DNA of 64,000 nucleotides from Flavobacterium subsaxonicum WB 4.1-42 = DSM 21790 (GTDB lineage: Bacteria; Bacteroidota; Bacteroidia; Flavobacteriales; Flavobacteriaceae), in the NCBI RefSeq assembly GCF_000422725.1, contig NZ_KE383909.1:1101178-1165177 (forward strand). Reading direction: 5' to 3'. Below are positions 42,162 through 50,398 of the stretch, one piece after another. The number at the start of each line of letters is the position of its first letter. The stretch's first letter is position 1. The notes below the pieces were generated by a model, which had not been told where the DNA came from, made no database searches, and saw nothing but the letters and a program-made list of their open reading frames with translations. The translations under genes and the position numbers were made by a program.

Positions 42162-44867
42162 TTACTTAACGAGTAATTTAAATACCTTATTATCAACCTT
42201 AACCAAGTACAAACCGGTAGCATAACCCTGTAGATTAAGCGTGCTTTTACCGGCACTTACCCCCTGCTCCTGCACCAAAGTGCCATACGGGTTAAAAATT
42301 TGTACATAAGCATTGTTTAAAAGCTCCAGGTTTACAAAACCATTAGCCGGATTAGGATACATCATAACCCCTGACTTACTAAAACTGTCCAGGCCAACAA
42401 CTTCGGGTGTTACAAACTCAACCCAGTTAAGGTTAAAGGCAACTGCCGCAGCCTGTATTCTAATGGTATGATTACCCTCTGTAAGGTTTATATTTTTAGA
42501 AATAGTTTGCCATACCTGCCATCCGCCCGTATTAGGCACAGCAAGCGTGCCTGCAGAAACACTATCTATAAGTAACTCTATAACCCCTGTGGTTTGGGCG
42601 CTGGCAACCCTATAGTTAACCACATATTCGCCCGCAGTAGCGGCAGTAATGTTGTACTCCATCCAGTCGCCAAGATCTATCCAGCCAAGGCTTTGGCCGC
42701 CGCCTGCATCTGTAGTTGCCTCCTGCTGAACGCCACTCATAGCATAATAATCTTCCGCCTCGATAAGGGCCGGTATAGCCGTGTAAATTATCGCAAGGCC
42801 TTCGCCACAAACACTAAATTCATAAATAGAATAACCATAAGGTGTGTTTCTTAAAACACCTTCCATTTTAAGATATTGGTATTCGGCATTAATACCATCA
42901 ATAACATCGGTACGTTCGCCGGTAGCCATGTTGGTCAGCGTTTCAATATCTGTCCATTCAATACCATTTACAGATCCTTTTAAAATGTAGTCTTTGGCAT
43001 TTGCGGTTTCCCAGGTAATGGTAACAACATTAACCTCGGTAACAAGGCCAAGGTCGACCGTAAGGCTTTGGGCATCGGTAAACTCACTTTCCCAACGCGA
43101 TCCCGCAATACCATCTACAGCAAGTGCTGCGTTGCCACTTGTAGCCGTTGCACCAGCAATTGCAAGCGCATCGCAATCTACCGGCTCCGGAATTACCTCA
43201 CCACATACCTGCATTTCATAAACAGAATAGCCATACTGCGTATTTCTTGTAATACCCTCCATTTTAATGTAACGGTACTGGGCATCAATTTCATCAATAA
43301 TATCAGTACGTTCGCCCACAGGCATATCGGTCAGCGTTTCAATATCTGTCCAAACTGTACCATCAACAGACCCTTTTAGCACGTAATCTTTGGCATTTGC
43401 CGTTTCCCAAGCAATGGTTACACCATTAATATTAGCCACCTCGCCAAGGTCTACCGTAAGGCTTTGGGCATCGGTAGGTTCGCTTTCCCAACGGCTACCT
43501 GCATCGCCATCTATGGCAAGTGCAGCATTACCACTTGTAGCTGTTGCCGATGCCGCCGCAACAGGTTCGCACTCAAAAGGGGGCTCAACATCTATAATCT
43601 CGCCACAAACTGCAAGCTCGTAAATAGAATATCCGTACTGGGTATTCCTTAAAACACCTTCCATTTTTATATAGCGGTATTGCGCATCAATTTCGTCAAT
43701 AATATCGGTGCGTTCGCCTGTGGCCATATCGGTCAGTGTTTCAATGTCCACCCAGACCGTACCATCTACAGATCCTTTTAAAATGTAATCTTTAGCATTG
43801 GCGGTCTCCCACATAATAGTAACTGCGTTAACATCGGCCAGTTCGCCAAGGTCTACCGTAAGGCTTTGCGCATCGGTAGATTCACTCTCCCAACGGCTGC
43901 CTTCGTTGCCATCTATTGCAAGTGCGGCATTACCCGATGTAGCTGTAGCCGATACCGCCGCAACAGCATTGCATTCAAACGGTGGAACAACAATCTCGGG
44001 GCCGCAGACTTCAAATTCATAAATAGAATAACCGTAGGGTGTGTTCCTCAAAATGCCGTCCATTTTCAGGTAGCGGTACTGTGCATCAATTTCATCGATA
44101 ACATCGGTACGCGGCCCTGTAGGCATATCAGTCAGCGTTTCAATATCCACCCAAACTGTACCGTCTAACGATCCTTTTAAGGTATAGTCTTTAGCATTGG
44201 CAGTTTCCCAGTCGATGCTTACTGATATTACATCTACCGGCATGCCATAATCTACAGTAAGGCTTTGAAAATCTGACGGTTCGCTCTCCCAGCGCGTACC
44301 CCCATTGCCATCTATAGCCAGGGTAGCATTACCCGTTGATGCCACCGCCGACACCGGCAAAACAGCATTGCAAATAACCGGGGGTGTTATGGCATTATCG
44401 CATACATGGAACTCGTAAATAGAATAGCCGTAAGCGGTATTCCTGCTAACGCCCTCCATTTTAAGGTAACGGTACTGGGCACCAATATCTTCAATAGCAT
44501 CGGTACGTTCGCCCGCAGGCATATCGGTCAGCGTTTGTATGTCTACCCACACAAGCCCGTCTGTAGATCCTTTTAATATGTAGTCTTTGGCATTGGCGGT
44601 TTCCCAATCTATGGTAACGGTATTAACCGTGGTAACAAGGCCTAAATCTACCGTAAGGCTTTGGGCATCGTTAAATTCGCTTTCCCAACGTGTACCCTGT
44701 ATGGCATCTATGGCCAGGGCGGCGTTTCCCGATGTGGCTGTAGCCGATGCCGGGGTTAGCAAATTGCAATCTGGCGGTTGTATTGTAGTTAGTAAACCTC
44801 GATTTGTAGTTGCATGCACCTGCCATAATGAAGAGGCGAGCAATGCACATAAGTAAATTTTTTTCAT
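42162..44867 (-). CDS. Secreted protein with five F5/8C (discoidin-like) repeats, CBM6 and T9SS sorting domain
   Basis: 901 residues with a signal peptide (MKKIYLCALLASSLWQVHA). Five discoidin-like units start at Cys 34, 166, 299, 433 and 565, each 123 residues from a first Cys to a closing Cys (VC), with the core WETANAKDY and RYLKMEG. They are joined by 9-11-residue linkers. A CBM6-like module (about 700-815, with YAMSGVQQEATTDAGGG and SLGWIDLGDWMEYNI) follows, then a type IX secretion C-terminal domain (837-901, YPNPANGF to KVFKLLVK). No catalytic domain is present. It is probably a cell-surface or secreted glycan-binding adhesin. Confidence 0.93.
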   Translation of the reverse strand: MKKIYLCALLASSLWQVHATTNRGLLTTIQPPDCNLLTPASATATSGNAALAIDAIQGTRWESEFNDAQSLTVDLGLVTTVNTVTIDWETANAKDYILKGSTDGLVWVDIQTLTDMPAGERTDAIEDIGAQYRYLKMEGVSRNTAYGYSIYEFHVCDNAITPPVICNAVLPVSAVASTGNATLAIDGNGGTRWESEPSDFQSLTVDYGMPVDVISVSIDWETANAKDYTLKGSLDGTVWVDIETLTDMPTGPRTDVIDEIDAQYRYLKMDGILRNTPYGYSIYEFEVCGPEIVVPPFECNAVAAVSATATSGNAALAIDGNEGSRWESESTDAQSLTVDLGELADVNAVTIMWETANAKDYILKGSVDGTVWVDIETLTDMATGERTDIIDEIDAQYRYIKMEGVLRNTQYGYSIYELAVCGEIIDVEPPFECEPVAAASATATSGNAALAIDGDAGSRWESEPTDAQSLTVDLGEVANINGVTIAWETANAKDYVLKGSVDGTVWTDIETLTDMPVGERTDIIDEIDAQYRYIKMEGITRNTQYGYSVYEMQVCGEVIPEPVDCDALAIAGATATSGNAALAVDGIAGSRWESEFTDAQSLTVDLGLVTEVNVVTITWETANAKDYILKGSVNGIEWTDIETLTNMATGERTDVIDGINAEYQYLKMEGVLRNTPYGYSIYEFSVCGEGLAIIYTAIPALIEAEDYYAMSGVQQEATTDAGGGQSLGWIDLGDWMEYNITAATAGEYVVNYRVASAQTTGVIELLIDSVSAGTLAVPNTGGWQVWQTISKNINLTEGNHTIRIQAAAVAFNLNWVEFVTPEVVGLDSFSKSGVMMYPNPANGFVNLELLNNAYVQIFNPYGTLVQEQGVSAGKSTLNLQGYATGLYLVKVDNKVFKLLVK
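42807..44768 (-). repeat. Five tandem coding repeats of about 370 bases
   Basis: The five discoidin-like units map to 44400-44768, 44004-44372, 43605-43973, 43203-43571 and 42807-43175. Units 3 and 4 are the most alike; each pair shares long near-identical stretches, so recombination could change the copy number. Confidence 0.88.
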
Positions 44868-45220
44868 AGTTAATTTGGTTTGGTTACGTGTATAAGTCAG
44901 AAAACTGATTGTTTTTAAATTCTTATATTAAGCTTAAATAATTATCGATTTAATTATTTTTTAGTTTTATTGATACGAATGTATTAAAAACAAGCACTAA
45001 AAACAGTGGGTGTGTAGTCATGTATAGGTAAGTTGATGCATATTTTACACCAACTCTAACGTTATAGTAACTTGTGTTGTGGTAGTATATAGTATTTGTT
45101 GTAGGCAACCTTAACCTATAATCTTACCATTACATTATAGGATAATAATATACTTCTTGTAGGCACGTAATAAGATTTTTACTACCTTACCACTAAGAAA
45201 ATTTTGATACATCAAAACCA
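44868..45220. other. 353-base intergenic region between divergent genes
   Basis: AT-rich, no ORF. It must hold promoters for the discoidin-repeat gene (minus) and the small membrane protein/prohibitin unit (plus), but no exact TAnnTTTG box was found in a suitable position for either. A dispersed repeat or sRNA was not recognised. Confidence 0.35.
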
Positions 45221-45415
45221 ATGAAGAAGCTAAAAATTTATTACATAGTTGCATTACCACTCTTACTGGTGGCACTGTTCTGGTTGTTTACGCAGGCGTT
45301 CCATTTACTTACTGCGGCGTCGGATATTATGGTAATTGCAGGGGCGGTTTTAATGGGCTTTGCTTTGTTTATTATATTTAAACTGTGCATCTTTGCCTTT
45401 AATAAAATTGTATAA
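45221..45415 (+). CDS. Small two-helix membrane protein
   Basis: 64 residues, two transmembrane helices (about 8-29 and 36-60). Its stop codon runs into the ATG of the prohibitin-like gene (TAAATG), so the two are translationally coupled. A role as a partner of the prohibitin-like protein is plausible from this tight link. No family recognised. Confidence 0.65.
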   Translation: MKKLKIYYIVALPLLLVALFWLFTQAFHLLTAASDIMVIAGAVLMGFALFIIFKLCIFAFNKIV

Positions 45416-46210
45416 ATGAGATCTAAAATTATCTATGGCGCAAGTGCGTTTGTTGCGGCTATCTTTTTACTGATTATGTTTAACTCGTGCAACGAGCGTA
45501 TTGATGCCGGTTACGAAGGCATCCTGGTTAAAATGTATGGAAGTGATAAAGGTGTACAGGATGTTAGCCTGGTTACGGGCCGTGTATGGTACAACCCGTT
45601 TACAGAGAATGTATATGAATTTCCTACCTACGTTCAAACTATAAACTATCCTCACTTTACAGTGAATGCAAAGGACGGATCGGTTTTTACGGTAGACCCT
45701 ACCCTATCTTTTAAAGTTCGCGACGGCCAAAGTCCTATCATATTTAAAAAGTACCGTAAAGATATTCAGGAAATTACAGAGACTACGCTGTTTAATTACA
45801 TTAGGGATGCCTTTAGGATTGAGTTTAATAAATACAGCACCGACAGTATTATTAGCAACCGCGAAAAGTTTGAGTTTGCCATACAGTCTAACATGGGTGC
45901 GCTGCTTAGCAAAGAGGGCTTTGTTTTAGAGCAAATGACCAGCGGCATACAGTACCCCGAAACTATTACCAAGGCTATTAACGCTAAAAATGCAGCCGTA
46001 CAACAGGCCATGATGGTAGAGAACGAACTTAAGGTTGCACAGGCCCAGGCCCGAAAGCTTATTGTTCAGGCAGAAGCCGAGGCCAAAGCTAACGAACTGC
46101 GTAAAATGTCGCTTAACCCTTTGCTTATACAGCAGCAGTTTATAGAAAAGTGGGATGGCAAAACGCCTATTTATGGCAATGCACCTGCTTTCTTTAAGAG
46201 TGTGCAGTAA
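45416..46210 (+). CDS. Prohibitin-family (SPFH) protein with possible lipoprotein anchor
   Basis: 264 residues. A hydrophobic N terminus ends in LLIMFNSCNER, which could be a Bacteroidota-type lipobox (Cys at about 25) or a plain membrane anchor. The SPFH domain follows (GYEGILVKMYGSDKGVQDVSLVTGRVWYNPF, FTVDPTLSFKVRD), then an Ala/Glu-rich coiled coil (EAEAKANELRK) and a short C-terminal tail. SPFH proteins form large membrane-bound rings that organise proteases and microdomains. Directly follows the 64-residue membrane protein. Confidence 0.9.
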   Translation: MRSKIIYGASAFVAAIFLLIMFNSCNERIDAGYEGILVKMYGSDKGVQDVSLVTGRVWYNPFTENVYEFPTYVQTINYPHFTVNAKDGSVFTVDPTLSFKVRDGQSPIIFKKYRKDIQEITETTLFNYIRDAFRIEFNKYSTDSIISNREKFEFAIQSNMGALLSKEGFVLEQMTSGIQYPETITKAINAKNAAVQQAMMVENELKVAQAQARKLIVQAEAEAKANELRKMSLNPLLIQQQFIEKWDGKTPIYGNAPAFFKSVQ

Positions 46211-46236
46211 AAAAGCAGAATTTATTAAATACAAAA

Positions 46237-46265
46237 ATCCCCGTAGCCATTACAGTTACGGGGAT
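46237..46265 (-). terminator. Terminator of the quinol monooxygenase-like gene
   Basis: ATCCCCGTA pairs perfectly with TACGGGGAT, followed on the minus strand by five T. It may also end the prohibitin unit on the plus strand, although no T-run is present there. Confidence 0.7.
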
Positions 46266-46297
46266 CTATGTTTATAGCGGTACACACATTGCTGCTA

Positions 46298-46588
46298 TTA
46301 TGCTATTTTATTTGTGATGTAAACTTTTACGGGCTCCAGTAATATAGTTTCCGAATCTTTTATAAACTTTACTATATGCGGTGTCTGGCCATGTGCCTCC
46401 AGTTCGGCAGCACTGCGCCATATTTCATGAAATATAAAAATGTTAGGTTCGTCTGCCACCTGGTGCAGGTCGTATTGCAGGCAGGCTTCTTCGGTACGCG
46501 AACCCTTAACAAGTTCGAATAGTATTTGCTTAAGCGCATCCTCCTTACCTGGATGGCTCTTTATTATAGCAGTTAGATTGACATTCAT
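46298..46588 (-). CDS. Antibiotic biosynthesis monooxygenase (ABM) domain protein
   Basis: 96 residues of the dimeric alpha/beta-barrel ABM fold (LTAIIKSHPGKEDALKQILFELVKGSRTEEACLQYDLHQ split over strands; FIFHEIWRSAAELEAH). YgiN-like members are quinol monooxygenases. It lies downstream of the MdaB-like NAD(P)H oxidoreductase on the same strand; in E. coli MdaB and YgiN act together in a quinone cycle, so the pair may have the same role. The gap between them holds a 7-base tandem repeat. Confidence 0.88.
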   Translation of the reverse strand: MNVNLTAIIKSHPGKEDALKQILFELVKGSRTEEACLQYDLHQVADEPNIFIFHEIWRSAAELEAHGQTPHIVKFIKDSETILLEPVKVYITNKIA

Positions 46589-46652
46589 CTTTTTACTTTA
46601 TTTTAAATTATGAATTTTAAATTTTAAATGTGCAGGGGTTGTTTAACCAGTT

Positions 46653-46728
46653 TAATTCGTAATTCGTAATTCGTAATTCGTAATTCGTAATTCGTAATTC
46701 GTAATTCGTAATTCGTAATTCGTAATTC
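46653..46728. repeat. 7-base tandem repeat (TAATTCG), ten full copies
   Basis: Ten perfect copies of TAATTCG at 46653-46722 plus six bases of an eleventh. It ends right at the stop codon of the oxidoreductase gene (46730) and separates it from the ABM-domain gene. The upstream side carries related AT-rich phrases (TTAAATTATGAATTTTAAA at about 46605) that recur at 48350-48425. Confidence 0.95.
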
Positions 46729-46729
46729 C

Positions 46730-47335
46730 TTAAACTAATTCCCTTATAAAAACATTCTCCAAATGCTCTCTGTACAAAGCCATATCGCGGGGTATATCGG
46801 CATTTTTTTCAATATCATGAAAGTGCATGCCCGGTAGCGGTTCCATCCCTGTAAAGGCATTCATTCGGTGAAAGCCAAACAGCGGCCCTTGGTCTACACT
46901 ATGTTCGTTAAAAAATTCGCCAGGTAGTGTAAAAGCTTCTTTAGGGGCATTCCACGATGTGGTAACCATGTATTTACGGCCGTGCATTGTACCGCCGGTA
47001 CCATAATTAATAGCAGGGTTAGAACGCGAGCGTCCGTCAGAGTTATAAATACCCTTGGCATGGCCTTCGGTAAACACTACATCTATGTACTTTTTAAAAT
47101 CGTGCGGCAACTGAAACCACCATATTGGGGTATGGTAAATAACAACATCGGCCCAAACGTAGTTAGCAACTTCCTGTGCAGCATCGTAGCCGGCAGATAC
47201 ATTGGTAATCCGAACTTCAAACTCTGTGGTATGGTTTGTAAAAAAAGCAAAGGTTTCGGCAGCAACGGTATCGTTAAACTTTCCGCCGGAATGGCCAAAC
47301 TCCTGTCCGCCATTTATTATAAATATCTTAGTCAT
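46730..47335 (-). CDS. MdaB-like NAD(P)H-dependent quinone oxidoreductase
   Basis: 201 residues of the flavodoxin-like fold. FMN/FAD-binding features include the N-terminal INGGQEFGHSGGKFN loop and IYHTPIWWFQLPHDFKKYID, with GTGGTMHGRKYMVTTSWNAP. The family carries out two-electron quinone reduction, protecting from oxidants. It is divergent from a LysR-type regulator, the classical layout of a regulator next to its target. Downstream is an ABM-domain protein. Confidence 0.92.
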   Translation of the reverse strand: MTKIFIINGGQEFGHSGGKFNDTVAAETFAFFTNHTTEFEVRITNVSAGYDAAQEVANYVWADVVIYHTPIWWFQLPHDFKKYIDVVFTEGHAKGIYNSDGRSRSNPAINYGTGGTMHGRKYMVTTSWNAPKEAFTLPGEFFNEHSVDQGPLFGFHRMNAFTGMEPLPGMHFHDIEKNADIPRDMALYREHLENVFIRELV

Positions 47336-47360
47336 TGTATCGATGTTTAATTTGATACTG

Positions 47361-47368
47361 CAAATTTA
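47361..47368 (-). promoter_or_regulatory. -7 promoter box of the mdaB-like gene
   Basis: The minus strand reads TAAATTTG. Together with the box at 47405 it makes a back-to-back promoter region; a LysR site (T-N11-A) within 47336-47437 is expected but was not pinned down. Confidence 0.5.
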
Positions 47369-47404
47369 CCACCCATTAAACTATTATAAAAATAACATAA
47401 GTTA

Positions 47405-47412
47405 TACCTTTG
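47405..47412 (+). promoter_or_regulatory. -7 promoter box of the LysR gene
   Basis: TACCTTTG matches TAnnTTTG, 25 bases before the ATG. Confidence 0.5.
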
Positions 47413-47437
47413 TATCATAATTATAATACTTAGCACC

Positions 47438-48334
47438 ATGGTAAACTTAGAATGGTACCGCACATTTAAGGCCGTTTATAAAACGGGTACGCTTACCGGT
47501 GCTGCCCAGGAGCTGTTTATATCGCAACCGGGCGTAAGCCTGCACCTTAGCTCTTTAGAGAGTTATACCGGTTATAAATTGTTCGACCGCAAAGGCCGCC
47601 GCATGGTACCTACAGAGCGTGGCAAGGTGCTATACAACTTTGTTATAGATGCCATGATAAAGCTGGAGGAGGCCGAAAAAAATTTTCAGCGCAGTACAGA
47701 AAAAAGCACGCCTACCATTAGCGTGGGCATGTGTTTTGAAACCTTCCAGATTACCTTAGAACCCTACATTGCCACGCTGCCGTTTAATGTAATTATTCAG
47801 TTTGGGGAGTATACACAAATGGTTGAGAATTTAGAGAAGGGCATTTTAGACCTTATAATTACCCCGCAAATGGTGCCTGCCCCCACGGTAGAATATGAGG
47901 CATTTAGCAAAGAGACCATTGTTATTGTTGGCGGCAATACTACCGATGATGCTACATTTAACAGCATACTGGCTCAAAACGACCCTGAGACTTTAGAATA
48001 TTGGCTTAAACAGCAAAAATGGTACGGCACCACAGGCGATATGGAGCATCTGCGCCGTTTCTGGCAGCTTAACTTTGGTAAGTATCCTGATTTTAGGCCC
48101 AACTATATTGTGCCCAATCTTAACTCTATTGTGCGTTGCCTGGGCAGCGGTATTGGCCTGGCCGTGATACCTGATTTTTTATGCCAGCGCGAAATTGATG
48201 TCGGCCTTATTAAACTGCTTTGGGAAGGCAGCCCTAAGCTAACTAACATACTGCATTTTGCCAGTCGCAAAAAAACCATGTATGCCGATGAGATTAGTGT
48301 TATAAAAGAAATATTTAAAAGTGTAATGGTTTAG
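47438..48334 (+). CDS. LysR-family transcriptional regulator
   Basis: 298 residues. N-terminal winged HTH (EWYRTFKAVYKTGTLTGAAQELFISQPGVSLHLSSLESYTGYKLF split over helices, ending ERGKVLYNF) and a C-terminal periplasmic-binding-like effector domain. Divergent to the mdaB-like oxidoreductase, which it most likely controls. The natural inducer would be a quinone or oxidant if the pair is coherent; that is an inference. Confidence 0.93.
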   Translation: MVNLEWYRTFKAVYKTGTLTGAAQELFISQPGVSLHLSSLESYTGYKLFDRKGRRMVPTERGKVLYNFVIDAMIKLEEAEKNFQRSTEKSTPTISVGMCFETFQITLEPYIATLPFNVIIQFGEYTQMVENLEKGILDLIITPQMVPAPTVEYEAFSKETIVIVGGNTTDDATFNSILAQNDPETLEYWLKQQKWYGTTGDMEHLRRFWQLNFGKYPDFRPNYIVPNLNSIVRCLGSGIGLAVIPDFLCQREIDVGLIKLLWEGSPKLTNILHFASRKKTMYADEISVIKEIFKSVMV

Positions 48335-48426
48335 TTAATTACAAATTTCAAATTATGAATTTTAAATGTATACTGCGATTTAGTCAGTTACTTCGTAATT
48401 CATAATTTGAAATTCATAATTTAAAA

Positions 48427-48783
48427 TTATGCTACGTCTATAGTTACCAGCTGAAAATTATGGCCGGTATCAATAACAACGTCTCGGTTTTGTATTACAA
48501 TCCATTGAGCGATCTTATTAAATATATCGCATTCGGTAACACTTTCTAATGCAGTAAACTGCATGTGTACAAGTACATAGGTCGTAAATTTTTTAATTTT
48601 GCTAAGATGGCTTCGTAATTCTTCGGATACGCCTGTGTCTTTTCGCTTACTGATTATTACTGCTTTTCCCTGGGCAATAGTTTCTGATGCAACTTTCCAA
48701 AAGTTTTTAGGGCTGCATCTACCCTCCTTAAATTTTAGTTCTTTACCGCCTGGCAGTTCCAGAACTACAAAATAATGTTCCAT
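48427..48783 (-). CDS. Hypothetical protein
   Basis: 118 residues, soluble, alpha/beta, rich in Lys and Val. No recognised family. It lies alone, flanked by AT-rich repeat phrases at 48340-48426 (AATTCATAATTT and inverted forms). The initial beta segment (YFVVLELPGGKELKFKEGRC) and a later strand pair (TTYVLVHMQF, WIVIQNRDVVI) are the only structure visible. Confidence 0.5.
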   Translation of the reverse strand: MEHYFVVLELPGGKELKFKEGRCSPKNFWKVASETIAQGKAVIISKRKDTGVSEELRSHLSKIKKFTTYVLVHMQFTALESVTECDIFNKIAQWIVIQNRDVVIDTGHNFQLVTIDVA

Positions 48784-49109
48784 TTTTCACACAAATTTCT
48801 AATTCAATTTACAACTTAAAAATGCGCTTAATAACTAATTATCAAACAATTAACTTTTAAAATTATTGTAAATTTCACATCGTGTATTTTATAGGTAAAT
48901 TTATACACTTAATCGATTTTTATACTAAACATAACGCTTTACAACTATCATTATAATTTTTAATGTATGTTAGCAGCTCGAACCCTTATAATTCCCTTTA
49001 GCTATCCCCCATCTGTAGCTTAGGGAATTATTTTTTAGTATACAGTTGTATTTTTCCAATCACTCCCCGGGTTAAAATTCGCTACCTTCGTAAAAAGATA
49101 TTATCCTCT
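48784..49109 (+). other. 326-base region with an orphan plus-strand terminator
   Basis: AT-rich. It has no ORF but contains a strong plus-strand hairpin plus T-run (48990-49036) with no plus gene upstream; see that feature. TAAATTTA at 48894-48901 is a one-mismatch -7 box, which would give a transcript of about 130 bases. Confidence 0.4.
48990..49036 (+). terminator. Orphan intrinsic terminator, possibly of a small RNA or leader
   Basis: AATTCCCT (48990-48997) pairs with AGGGAATT (49022-49029), extended by AGCTA/TAGCT, loop TCCCCCATCTG, then TTATTTTTT. The gene on its left is on the opposite strand, so it must end either a small RNA or a leader upstream of the pore-loop gene at 49110. Confidence 0.6.
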
Positions 49110-49466
49110 ATGGAACACCGCAAACAAAGGGTTGCCAGCTTACCAACATTTTTTATGAGGCTTTTGCGTTACAGCCTGTTTGCCTTTGTGCTAATAGCGT
49201 TTTCTGTAGGCATTGGCACCTGGGGCTACTGTTATTACGATAACTTAAACCTTATAGACAGCTTTTACATGGCCAGCATGATATTAACAGGTATGGGCCC
49301 GGTAGCCGATATGACTAACAATGCCTCTAAGCTCTTTTCTTCTTTTTATGCGCTCTATAGTGGGGTGGCGTTTTTAAGTATAACAGCGGTGTTCTTTGCG
49401 CCTATAATACACAGGATATTACACATTTTACAGGTAGAGAACGACGAATTTAATGATGATAAGTAG
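49110..49466 (+). CDS. Two-helix pore-loop membrane protein, ion-channel-like
   Basis: 118 residues with two transmembrane helices (about 18-40 and 76-100) and a short re-entrant-type segment between them (DSFYMASMILTGMGP, residues 50-64). The layout and the preceding acidic/aromatic helix match two-transmembrane potassium channels, but the selectivity filter TVGYG is replaced by TGMGP. A Gly-Met-Gly at that position is not a recognised filter. The family is conserved in Bacteroidota by memory; function unknown. Monocistronic. Confidence 0.6.
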   Translation: MEHRKQRVASLPTFFMRLLRYSLFAFVLIAFSVGIGTWGYCYYDNLNLIDSFYMASMILTGMGPVADMTNNASKLFSSFYALYSGVAFLSITAVFFAPIIHRILHILQVENDEFNDDK

Positions 49467-49597
49467 TTTGTTACACTACATATTTGCCACATCATAAAAA
49501 TCTGTTATAATCGACCCCAACCACGGCCGAGTTAAAATTTATAGGTATTTTTTTACTATTTTTACATTTTAAAAACTGCTGGAAAAGCCTGTAAAAT

Positions 49598-50398
49598 ATG
49601 AGTAAACCCTATTTAAGGACAGTAAATGTAACCCGTTATATTACCCCTTTGCGGGAAGGCGGATCGTTACCCGCCCTTGCCGAGGCCGATGATAATTTTA
49701 ATTACGTGCTTAAATTTAAGGGTGCCGGCCACGGTACTAAAGCCCTTATTGCCGAGCTTTTAGGGGGCGAAATTGCCCGGGCACTGGGCCTGCCCGTGCC
49801 CGAGCTGGTATTTGCCAACCTGGACGAAGCCTTTGGCCGTACCGAAGCCGATGAAGAAATTCAGGACCTGCTGCAAAACAGCCAGGGGCTAAACCTTGCA
49901 CTTCACTTTTTGTCGGAAGCTATAAACTTTGACCCTGTTGTTACTACGGTAGATGCTAAACTGGCATCGCAAATTGTATGGCTGGATGCTTTTATAACCA
50001 ATGTAGACCGTACTTTCCGTAACACCAATATGCTATTGTGGCATAAAGAATTATGGCTTATAGACCACGGTGCAGCGTTGTATTTTCATCATGCGTTTTC
50101 AGATCCTGAAGGGCATGCCAAAGTGCCCTTTACGCTTATAAAAGACCACGTGCTACTACCACAGGCTACTTTGTTAGAGGAAGTTGATGCAGAATACAAA
50201 GCCATTTTAACCGAAGAAAAAATAAGGGAAATAGTGAGCTTACTGCCCAACGAATGGCTGGTGTTTGAGGGCTTTGATGAATCGCCGGACTCTCCGCAGG
50301 CCATTAAAGAAATTTATGTGCAGTTCTTTTTAATACGTTTACAAAATTCAGCAATCTTTATAAAACAAGCCCAGGATGCAAGACAAGCACTTATATGA
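49598..50398 (+). CDS. HipA-like kinase-fold protein
   Basis: 266 residues, single domain. A HipA/PI3K-like kinase pattern is seen: a phosphate-binding strand with Lys (NYVLKFKGAGHGTKAL, 35-50), the catalytic loop NVDRTFRNTN (135-144), and a metal-binding LIDHG (154-158). No HipB-like HTH antitoxin is adjacent. Instead a DUF3037 gene overlaps its 3' end by 23 bases, so the two are translationally coupled. Some databases name members of this family aminotransferase class I and II; that label does not fit the sequence. Confidence 0.85.
   Translation: MSKPYLRTVNVTRYITPLREGGSLPALAEADDNFNYVLKFKGAGHGTKALIAELLGGEIARALGLPVPELVFANLDEAFGRTEADEEIQDLLQNSQGLNLALHFLSEAINFDPVVTTVDAKLASQIVWLDAFITNVDRTFRNTNMLLWHKELWLIDHGAALYFHHAFSDPEGHAKVPFTLIKDHVLLPQATLLEEVDAEYKAILTEEKIREIVSLLPNEWLVFEGFDESPDSPQAIKEIYVQFFLIRLQNSAIFIKQAQDARQALI

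Noticed and set aside
48970..48990. CTCGAACCC as part of a tRNA T-loop
   Set aside because: The flanks do not pair as a T-arm and no cloverleaf can be drawn.
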